From Chrysochromulina parva (Eukaryota; Haptophyta; Prymnesiales; Chrysochromulinaceae): 64,000 nucleotides of DNA. Positions 57,168 to 64,000 of this stretch are shown here, one piece after another; position 1 is the stretch's first letter; each line of letters opens with the position of its first letter. Both the position numbers and the translations under genes were made by a program. Location: assembly GCA_002887195.1 (NCBI GenBank), contig PJAB01000012.1:1-64000 (forward strand). Reading direction: 5' to 3'. Under the pieces are notes generated by a model that did not search any database, was not told the DNA's origin, and saw only the letters and a list, made by a program, of their open reading frames with translations.

Positions 57168-57334
57168 TGCCTTCGTATTGCCGCCGGCGCCGATGCAAAC
57201 TCTTGGCGCGAGAGTGCGCGCGCCGTTTCGAACTTCACGCGCAAGAGTTCATAGCATTTAGCAACAGGGAAATGTCCTTTCGCGTTTTGGGAAGCGCTGG
57301 AAAAACCGTCAGCCACACGGTCTACATGTGACCT

Positions 57335-58132
57335 CTACACGTCCCAGTCCTCGGGATTGAGCATACCGAGGGGCGGCGGCCAGCCAAGATGACAGCGGAT
57401 CTTGCCGCGGCACGCGTTGAAGATGGCCATCTTGCCCTCCTCGGTGAACGGGTTGTTCTGGAAGTAGAGGAACTCAAGCGCCTGGGCGCCAGCTCCCTTG
57501 TTGAGTGAGTCGGCTAAGGCCCTGCAGCCCTCGTCGCCGATCTGATTACCGTGGAGGGCCAAGCGGTTCAGCTGCCTGCAGCCGGTCAGAAGCGCCCTGC
57601 CGAGCGCCGCTGCGCCTTCGTCCGCAATTCGCGTCTCGTTAAGGAAGAGCCACTCGAGCCGCTCGTAGTTCTCAGGCTTGGCGAGCGTCGCGGCAATCGC
57701 CTTCGCGCCCGCATTGCCAAAGGGATTGCGCGTGAGGACGATCGTTGTCAACCCGAGCGACTGCGTCGCATCCGCGAGCGCCGCCACGCCCGCGTCGCCA
57801 ATCTGGTTGTCGGACAGGTGAAGCGTGTCCATGCGCTCTAGCAGCTTGATGCCGGCCGCAATCGAGATAGCACCGGCATCGCCGACGGCATTCTTCGTGA
57901 GATAAATCTGGCGGAGCGTCGCAGGCCTCATGACCTGGATGGCGCGGCCGAGCTGCACACCGTCCATGTCGGTGTATCCCTTCTCGCTCTGGTAGAAGAT
58001 CTCGGCCGTTGCAAGCTTCTCCTGGCAGTCGTACCCTGGGAGCTCCATGAGCGGGAAGTGCTCGCTCGGAGCCGACTCGAAGCTGAACTTGGTGAAGAAA
58101 GCCTTGATGTCGTCGTCGATCTCGGTCGCCAT
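57335..58132 (-). CDS. RNI-type leucine-rich repeat protein
   Basis: 265 aa, intronless. Five to six ribonuclease-inhibitor-type repeats of 28-30 residues span ~70-235: LRQIYLTKNAVGDAGAISIA; MDTLHLSDNQIGDAGVAALA; LTTIVLTRNPFGNAGAKAIA; LEWLFLNETRIADEGAAALG; LNRLALHGNQIGDEGCRALA. The N-terminal ~65 residues are non-repeat (FHFPLMELPG-type), and the C-terminus closes with CHLGWPPPLGMLNPEDWDV. It is probably a soluble protein-binding scaffold; NLRC/RanGAP-like folds are related. Partner unknown. The 5' UTR carries a duplicated ACAGGCGCTCGTCGCTC (58180-58217). Confidence 0.8.
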   Translation of the reverse strand: MATEIDDDIKAFFTKFSFESAPSEHFPLMELPGYDCQEKLATAEIFYQSEKGYTDMDGVQLGRAIQVMRPATLRQIYLTKNAVGDAGAISIAAGIKLLERMDTLHLSDNQIGDAGVAALADATQSLGLTTIVLTRNPFGNAGAKAIAATLAKPENYERLEWLFLNETRIADEGAAALGRALLTGCRQLNRLALHGNQIGDEGCRALADSLNKGAGAQALEFLYFQNNPFTEEGKMAIFNACRGKIRCHLGWPPPLGMLNPEDWDV

Positions 58133-58365
58133 GGCGCGCTGGCGGCGGCGCTATCGCAACCGTGTTCCTGGCGCCACAGGCGCTCGTCGCTCCACACAGG
58201 CGCTCGTCGCTCGCTCGTGCTGCCGTTCTCCATTGATAGTTTCATGTTTTGCACTATGAATAGAACATAGTTCAGTTCAGTTCAGTTCGATAGGCTTCCG
58301 TATGGTTGTCTGTAGTTTATGTAGTAACTGAACTGAATAGAACAGAAAGACCATTCTCTCCTTAC
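58133..58365. other. spacer with short tandem repeats
   Basis: 5' flank of the LRR gene and 3' flank of the oxygenase gene. It holds the duplicated ACAGGCGCTCGTCGCTC and a TTCAG TTCAG TTCAG run at 58272-58287. No gene is seen. Confidence 0.5.
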
Positions 58366-59736
58366 TCACTCTCCTTCTTCTCTCGCCCGCTTCCCTCCAC
58401 GGCCTACCGGTGCTGTCACCTTCGTCAACTGCGCCTCGTAGTCTTCGTCGTTGGCTTTGCTCAGGCACAGGCGATCGGGCGTACCGGCCTCGGGCTGCTT
58501 CGGGAAGCCGTCCGGGTCGATGTGGCCGAAAGCTGCGGCCGCACGGAAAGCGCTCGAGCGCGCCCACAGGATAAGATTAAGACGCTGGCCCGCCTCGAGC
58601 TTCTCGGCGCCGTGGCGCTGCCTGCCCAGGTGCAGTACGGCTCGCCCCAAGCCATGGTGGACGACGCCAAGCGTCTGACGATGGAGTGCAGATCCAAATT
58701 GTCCGCAGAAGCGCAGGTCGCCGCCGCGGAAGTTGGCACGCCCCAAACACACGTTGAGTGTCACCTCGGACGCGTCGTGGTGCATGTCGAGCGACACGTC
58801 CGCGTTTGGAGCCTCGGCGTCGTACACGACGACGAACGAGTGATGATGGTCGAGAGTGCTTGCGAATGGTTCGCGAGAGTAGAGCCGCCGAGCGAGCGGC
58901 GCGACGAGCTGCGAGAGCACGCACGAGAGCAGCGGGCGCATCCCGATGTCGTTCACCACTAACCCGTACTTATTCATCGAGTTTGGCCGACGCCGCGGCA
59001 GCGCCGACGCCTCGAAAGCGTCCACCGCCGCGATGAGGGCTTCACACATGGTCGGTGTGAAGAGGTCGAAGGCGTAGACGCCACTCGAAAGCTCTTCGAC
59101 CGCGCCAGACGCGAGCGCGTGCTCGCACGCCGCCGCCCACTCGGTGGCCGTCGCATCTCGCCTCGCAACGCTCTGGAACGTTGGTGCAAGCCATTCGGGG
59201 TGTAGCCAGGCCTCTGCCTCCTGCACGACGAGAGCCTTGCAGGGTGCTAGGGCCCGAAAGCTGTCGATGACAAACTGACGTTTACATGCGTGCTGCTGCG
59301 CCTCATTCCAGGCCGCACGGCGCGCCTCGTCTTCTATACCCTCGCCTATGTGCTCGCCTCGCAGCCAAGACACGGCCCGAGCAGCAATCATGTGCAGAGT
59401 TGGTGTCGCTGGCAAGCCGCCCCAAAAGGTATCGTCGACTAATCCTGTATCGTCGACGCCGTGCATGTGGATACCGTCGAAGCGCACGCCCACCGGCGCG
59501 CGAGCAGGTGTGCCGAGCATGGCTGCGAGTGCTGCATCTTCGCCAACACCCTCGCCGCCAACAAAGAGCCGCCACTCCCTCGCGCCATAGCCCGGATTTG
59601 AACCCGCTCGTAGAATGAGCTCAACTAGTCCGGCCGATACGGCCGCACACTTGACCACGCCTGTGAGCTCGTCAGCCATGAGCTCCGAGCACTGCTCGGC
59701 CAAGCGCAGCGAGAGCTCGTGCTGGTCGTCCTCCAT
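58366..59736 (-). CDS. 2OG-Fe(II) oxygenase, P4H-like
   Basis: 456 aa from the Met at 59736 (MEDDQHELSLRLAEQ); the frame is open to 59814. The C-terminal catalytic domain (about 245-430) has HHSFVVVYD, then the first iron ligands in SLDMHHDASEVTLNVCLG, GGDLRFCG, and the distal part HHGLGRAVLHLGRQRHGA followed by RLNLILWARSS, where His and Arg bind iron and 2-oxoglutarate. The N-terminal half (VGVRFDGIHMHGVDD; WLRGEHIGEGIEDEA) is not recognised. The tail is basic (GRGGKRAREEGE). The substrate is unknown; protein hydroxylation is typical of this group. It is a different subfamily from the TPR-hydroxylase at 39-40 kb. Confidence 0.82.
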   Translation of the reverse strand: MEDDQHELSLRLAEQCSELMADELTGVVKCAAVSAGLVELILRAGSNPGYGAREWRLFVGGEGVGEDAALAAMLGTPARAPVGVRFDGIHMHGVDDTGLVDDTFWGGLPATPTLHMIAARAVSWLRGEHIGEGIEDEARRAAWNEAQQHACKRQFVIDSFRALAPCKALVVQEAEAWLHPEWLAPTFQSVARRDATATEWAAACEHALASGAVEELSSGVYAFDLFTPTMCEALIAAVDAFEASALPRRRPNSMNKYGLVVNDIGMRPLLSCVLSQLVAPLARRLYSREPFASTLDHHHSFVVVYDAEAPNADVSLDMHHDASEVTLNVCLGRANFRGGDLRFCGQFGSALHRQTLGVVHHGLGRAVLHLGRQRHGAEKLEAGQRLNLILWARSSAFRAAAAFGHIDPDGFPKQPEAGTPDRLCLSKANDEDYEAQLTKVTAPVGRGGKRAREEGE

Positions 59737-59854
59737 GTCCTGAGTAAAAACCGCGTGAATATGTGGCTGTGAACTGACTCGCTGTTTACGTGTGTGTGTA
59801 TTAATAATGAACATCAGCTAGAGTACGTACCCCTTCCCCTACCGAGTCAGACTG

Positions 59855-61047
59855 TCACCCTCTGCGCCCCTTGCCGCCCTTCGCCTGTTTGCTTTCTACG
59901 AAGCTCATGGTCTCCTCCTCGGTGGGGCACAGGGTGGCGCAGTGCAGGCAGCGGCACGTCTCCGTGGGTACGCGCCCGCGCGTCCACAACTGCGTGCGCG
60001 CCTTCGGCCCCGTGCACGCATGCCCAGCGCACCAGAAGAACTTGGGCGGCGTAAGGAGGCAGGAGCAATTGAGGCCCCACTTATCATCCCCCGCGTAAGG
60101 GTGGCGCGACGGGTAGTGGCCCAGCTGTGAAGTTTCCGCGCCGCGCATGCATGCCTCGTCGGCCGACCGCAGAAAGTTGGTGGCGAGGCGTGAGGCGCCG
60201 CGGCCGGGGGCGGTGAGTGGCGGCAGTAGCGAAGCTGCTGATGGTGTGACAGGGTCCGTCTCGCTCAGCCGGCGAGCACTGACAAAGGCCTCGAGAACAC
60301 TCGCTCGGCGGCTGGCATACTCCTGGGAGGTCACTGCTCCCTCATTCCGCAGACGCGCAAGCGTGTGCAGCAAGGCGCGCGTATTCCCAACGCTCGTGTG
60401 CGCGGTGCCACCAACCGGCCGCCGCGTCTGGCTCTCCGCCGTGTCTGGCTCTGCTGCCGCCGCTGCTGCTCCCGCCGCCGCCGCCGCCGACACCGCAGCG
60501 GTGAGCTGCTGATCGTACGTCACATCGGCCACGTGGCGGAGCATGCGTGCACGTCGGTCGGCGATCTCCGCCGGGGAGATCGCCCGGAGCCGATTCAGCA
60601 GTGCAACAGGGTTGTTGATAAAAGTCTGCTGCTCCACGCGCACCCAGAAGCGGCTGTACGGCACGCGCGAGGCGAAAGCGCCTGCGAGCTGGTTGGCGAT
60701 GACGACAGGCACGCAGCCGGCGGCCATGGCGGAGTACAATCTCGAGCTCACCTCGTTGTCGCCCGCCGGAACCAAACAGAAGCGCGAGCTCGCAAGCTGT
60801 TCGCCTGCCGTCCGGTAGAGTTCCTTCTCCTCCGCGGGCGTGCTGCCCGGCATCGAGCGGCTGCTGCTCAGCCCACGTGCCACATGGCGCACACTCGTGT
60901 CATTGGGCGAGGCACCGACAAGCTCGCGCATCGCACGGCGGATCGACTTGCCCGGTTCACAGCACACGTCGAGCGAGCCTGTGAATGAGAGCAGCCAGGG
61001 CCGTCGCCCTCCGTGCACGCTGCCCACGCCCTCGCCATTGCTGGGGT

Positions 61048-61080
<33 letters not shown>

Positions 61081-61854
61081 TGCTGATCCTCCTGCTGCTG
61101 CCCGCGCGTCTGCTCTCGCCGATGCCGCTATGGGCCGTGCTGCTTGCCGCGGAAGGTCTGGCGAGCAAGCGCCGCGCCTGCTGGCCGTGCGGATTGGACA
61201 CGTACGGTAGCTCGACGGTACAGCGGCCCACCGCATTTGCCGCGTAGAAGGACGAATCTGCGAGCACGAGAGCACGAGCAGAGAGGATGACGAAGAGGGG
61301 CACGAGTAGGGGCACGTGAGCATGTGCTGGGCACGTAAGCAATTGCAGAGCAGGGGAATGCACGTTCGCCAGCGATCGATCGCACATGCGCGGTCACGGC
61401 CCACAATCGATGCGGCTAGCAGCTTAGAGAGCGCATTCGTCAGCCGCTCCGCGATCCGTTCGCCTCTCTCGATGCAGCCCGTGCTCGCAATCAAGTGGTC
61501 GTACCCAAGCGGCTGGTTGGCAAGTCGAGGCTTGCGGTAGCTGGGCGAACTGCGCAATGCGGCCGCGGCCCTAGCCATGCGCTGCCTATGTGTCGTGCCA
61601 TTGCACCGATCCACGTTGAAGCTCACAATTTCCCAGATGGGAACAAAGAAGAGCGTCGCTTCAGATGGGGAGCGAGTCCGCCATGGGTGCTCAGCGAGTG
61701 AGTCACGCAAGTACACCTCGCCTAGCCGCTCGTTGTATGCGGAGTGCTGCATGAGCTCGAAGCCCGGGCAGAGGCGAAGGTAGCCGTGATCTAGCTCCGG
61801 ACCCTCGTACATGAAGAAGCGGACCGGCGCCTGCCGCACGAAGCGGACGGCCAT
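59855..61854 (-). CDS. exostosin-like glycosyltransferase (GT47), second copy
   Basis: Complement of join(59855..61257, 61398..61854), 619 aa. The intron at 61258-61397 (140 bp, phase 1) has donor GGCC|GTGACC and acceptor CTCGCAG|AT. It joins KLLAASIVG to SSFYAANAVGRCTVELPYVS. Exostosin marks are RFFMYEGPELDHGYLRLCPG, EATLFFVPIWEI, WLLSFTGSLDVCC, CLVPAGDNEVSSRLYSAMAA and VPVVIANQLAG. It is the paralogue of the gene at 229-2004, in opposite orientation. The shared blocks are close in wording, but this copy has a Gly-run (polyGGC) and a long C-terminal Cys-rich extension (WGLNCSCLLTPPKFFWCAGH, CRCLHC). No membrane anchor is obvious. Substrate unknown. Confidence 0.87.
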
Positions 61855-62060
61855 ATGCGTTGTGAACGCTCACAGTTCTTCGTGAATAGCCTCACGGCTT
61901 GTGCAATGCATCCTCATGGTGTCTCACAAATGAATTGCATGCATTGTTCTTCCCCAATGTATTTTTTTCGACCCTTTTTGTGCACCTTGAGTGCGCTGCG
62001 CACTAGGGCGCGTGCGACCGCGCAGCAGCATAATCAGCGACCTTGGCCTCGTGCGAACGC
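61855..62060. promoter_or_regulatory. divergent promoter spacer (exostosin / Fn3 gene)
   Basis: 206 bp between divergent start codons. The AT-rich part at 61955-61980 (AATGTATTTTTTTCGACC) could act as a core promoter. In-frame stop TAA at 62031 sets the 5' limit of the + ORF. Confidence 0.4.
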
Positions 62061-64000
62061 ATGGTCAGCTGGGCCCAGCCTCAGTTTCAGCTCTTCGGCG
62101 CCGGTATTTGTACTTTCGCCGTGGCCTCGTATGCCAAGATCCGTATTGCGGCCACTGGGTGCGACGAGTGCGAAGGAACGTGTCTCGAGGGCCTCGCCGA
62201 CTGGCGCGCACAGTCGGGTGCGCCGCGCTTGTGCCGTGCATATCAGTGTGGAAAAGCTTACTGCGTCCTCTTCGACTCGATGCCCAACGCCGCGCTGCAG
62301 CCCAGTGTCGTTGATGCCGTGCCAGTGGACACGCTGTGCGTCCGCCGCAGCGCAAATCTCACGGAGGCGCCGCTCCCGCCGCACCCACCCTCAACGCCGC
62401 CACCGCCTTCGCCTCTCATGGCGCTCGCATGCAACGGCCGCATCGAGCTGAAATTCCCTGCGATGGAGCAGCTTGCAGCGCTCAGCGAGGACGCGGACGT
62501 GACTCAGTTGCCCGAGGCTTTTGTGGCAGGCCGGCGCCGGTGCGATGCCTCCTCGTTTGATTGGTACGAGGGTCTCTATACCCTCGACAGCGACGGGCGG
62601 CTTGCGGGTACGAGTGCGAGCGCGTCCCGACCGCTGCTCGTGGGCGGCAAAGCCGCTGGCAATGCCTACCTGTGGTGGCGGCCGAGCGGCAACTGGTCTC
62701 GCACAGATCTGGATCGACCTCAAGACCTCGCCGGATGGGTGGTTACGGATGAGGCACCCGCGCTCGCGCCGGCGGCTACGCGCAAGCAGCCAGACCGGCT
62801 GCTCCCTCCAAGCCAGCAGCCGCTGGGTGCACGCGAGGCTGTGTACCACATGCCAGCCTTCACAGCGGGTCGTATGCCCACGAGTGCCATGGGCTCATTG
62901 TGGTGGGCTGGGTGCGGCGAGCATGTATGGGGCGTCGTGACTTGTGGCTCGGCGGCTGTCCCGCAGCTCCTCAACCCGCCGCCCGAATGGGACGTGGCCC
63001 GCCCCCCGCAGGTTGGGTGTGGCAGCGTGCAGCTCTGGTGGGCACGCTTTCCAGGCGCCCGTGCCGCCGAGGAGATAGCATACCAGGTCTTCTTTGCGCC
63101 GACGCCCGCGCCCGAGCTGCCGGCCGCACCGCCTCTGCAGCGCGAGCAGATGGAGCACGCAGGCACGACCGCCGAGCCCTCGTTCCGGCTGGTGGGTCTG
63201 CAGCCGGCGCGCAAGTACACGGTGCGCGTCGCGGTCAACCGAGGCGGCCAATGGAGCGCGCTGAGCTCGCCACTTGAGCTCACGACCCTTTCTCTCAGCC
63301 AGGGTGCTCGACACGCCACCGAGCTGCTTGAGCTCACACCAGGGGCACCTGCGCTGATGAATGCGCAAGCCGAGGATGGCACGTGCTCGCGGCTGGGCCC
63401 GGTCGAGCTTGGTGCACTGCCAGACTGCCACGGGGAGACCGACTTCCAGTCCATTGAGCTCACGTGGGCGATGGGCGACGGCACGTGGAGCCGATGGATC
63501 ACCGCCAGCGTGCGCGTGCTCGAGCCTCGCATACATCTGCCGCTCGATGTGCTTCCAGAGGGAGTGCACCCGCTGCGACTGTACCGGCTGCGGGCCGTGT
63601 TGCATTCGGACGTGCGCCTGGTAGGCCAGCCCACGCGGCCTATGCTGGTCGACGAGGCGCACTCGTTGCTCGGCTCTCGCCATTGGCCTTTCCCCACAGT
63701 GGAGCCGACCACAGTTGAGACACCGGAGGAGCCGGCCGTGTCCGTCCTGTTCGTGCCGTCCGTTCGAGCGCTCTCCTCCGCTTCCTTTGAGGTGGCGCTG
63801 CCCTCGCCGCAGTCCGAGTGCCAGCGAGGTCTGATCTGGGCTCTCAAGTGGTCACTCCGGACGGACGAGGACGAAGAGCACTCGGCGATCGAGGAGATCT
63901 CCGAGGAGATCTCCGGGGAGACCTTGTGGTTGCCACTGCCACGCCACGGCCTGTCGGTGCTCGAGCCCCTCGCTAGCTCCGACGGCGGCCCGACTGGGCT
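62061..64000 (+). CDS. fibronectin-III-containing protein, partial (runs off right edge)
   Basis: An open frame starts at the Met at 62061 (MVSWAQPQFQLFGAGICTFA) and runs without a stop to the window end (over 640 codons). The first ~90 residues are Cys-rich (CDECEGTC; CRAYQCGKAYC), followed by a short Pro-rich linker. The middle has Trp-rich stretches (NAYLWWRPSGNWSRTD; SLWWAGCGEHVWGVV). A fibronectin-III-like segment reads FRLVGLQPARKYTVRVAVNR, then WSALSSPLELTT. Later parts look like further beta-sandwich modules. No signal peptide is evident, so either cytosolic or with an unseen 5' exon. A role in binding or scaffolding is inferred only from the modules. Confidence 0.7.
   Translation, partial: MVSWAQPQFQLFGAGICTFAVASYAKIRIAATGCDECEGTCLEGLADWRAQSGAPRLCRAYQCGKAYCVLFDSMPNAALQPSVVDAVPVDTLCVRRSANLTEAPLPPHPPSTPPPPSPLMALACNGRIELKFPAMEQLAALSEDADVTQLPEAFVAGRRRCDASSFDWYEGLYTLDSDGRLAGTSASASRPLLVGGKAAGNAYLWWRPSGNWSRTDLDRPQDLAGWVVTDEAPALAPAATRKQPDRLLPPSQQPLGAREAVYHMPAFTAGRMPTSAMGSLWWAGCGEHVWGVVTCGSAAVPQLLNPPPEWDVARPPQVGCGSVQLWWARFPGARAAEEIAYQVFFAPTPAPELPAAPPLQREQMEHAGTTAEPSFRLVGLQPARKYTVRVAVNRGGQWSALSSPLELTTLSLSQGARHATELLELTPGAPALMNAQAEDGTCSRLGPVELGALPDCHGETDFQSIELTWAMGDGTWSRWITASVRVLEPRIHLPLDVLPEGVHPLRLYRLRAVLHSDVRLVGQPTRPMLVDEAHSLLGSRHWPFPTVEPTTVETPEEPAVSVLFVPSVRALSSASFEVALPSPQSECQRGLIWALKWSLRTDEDEEHSAIEEISEEISGETLWLPLPRHGLSVLEPLASSDGGPTG

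Noticed and set aside
59586..59630. tRNA-like T-arm on the minus strand (GGGTTCAAATCC)
   Set aside because: It lies inside the oxygenase coding frame (RAGSNPGYGAREW) and no D-arm, anticodon arm or acceptor stem can be built around it.
61258..61387. ORF start of the second exostosin at 61387
   Set aside because: The residues before 61257 are intron translation; splicing to the exon at 61398-61854 restores the GT47 N-terminus.
1..64000. Transposons, retroviral or viral genes, rRNA and toxin genes
   Set aside because: No integrase, transposase, reverse transcriptase, capsid, rRNA core or toxin motif was seen in any frame examined.

Overview
This is a GC-rich, gene-dense eukaryotic nuclear fragment. 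Protein genes sit about every 2 kb. Most have no intron, and the introns I can place are short (95-415 bp) and mostly GT-AG, with one GC-AG. The gene set is that of a flagellated alga. It includes a MAPK15-type kinase, a tubulin tyrosine ligase-like enzyme, mitochondrial processing peptidase, a Qb-SNARE, Timeless, an IRE/MAST-type AGC kinase and several algal secreted or cell-surface proteins. The pseudouridine synthase at 27 kb carries a signal-peptide-like leader ending in an Ala-rich/Phe motif, as in bipartite leaders of red-derived complex plastids. A haptophyte or similar complex-plastid alga is my best inference. No rRNA, tRNA, transposon, CRISPR or viral gene was seen.

Layout. 0-5.4 kb: GT47 exostosin-like gene (+), REXO4-like exonuclease with an R3H-like domain (-), PDZ-like protein (-). 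5.4-12 kb: three-exon glutamine-PRPP amidotransferase (+), two-exon MAPK15 (-), PH-domain protein (+). 12.5-18.8 kb: coiled-coil protein (-), a doubtful disordered gene (-), class V aminotransferase (-), LCM-type methyltransferase (-). 18.9-24.5 kb: large secreted DOMON/copper-monooxygenase-like protein (+), membrane F-box/LRR protein (+), RsmE-type rRNA methyltransferase (-). 24.9-33.7 kb: TTLL (-), RsuA/RluF-type pseudouridine synthase (+), Vti1-like Qb-SNARE (-), IRE/MAST-type kinase (+). 34.5-41 kb: small membrane protein (+), MPP beta (+), Frizzled-CRD-like membrane protein (+), TPR-prolyl 4-hydroxylase (-). 41-52 kb: seven-repeat SBBP-type surface protein (-), coiled-coil/ankyrin/TPR/DnaJ fusion (+), FKBP15-like protein (-), acyltransferase-3/SGNH protein (-). 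53.5-64 kb: Timeless (-), RNI-type LRR protein (-), a second 2OG-Fe(II) oxygenase (-), a second exostosin-like gene (-), and a fibronectin-III-containing gene (+) that runs off the right edge.

Genes are packed as divergent pairs sharing 90-270 bp spacers and convergent pairs separated by 0.4-1.5 kb. There is no operon logic. Functional links are loose: MAPK15 and TTLL point to cilia, two GT47 enzymes plus an acyltransferase/SGNH protein point to glycan synthesis and decoration, and RsmE and RluF point to organellar or cytosolic rRNA modification. Two exostosin paralogues in opposite orientation lie near the two ends of the window. Start codons and intron edges were read by eye and the less certain ones are flagged.
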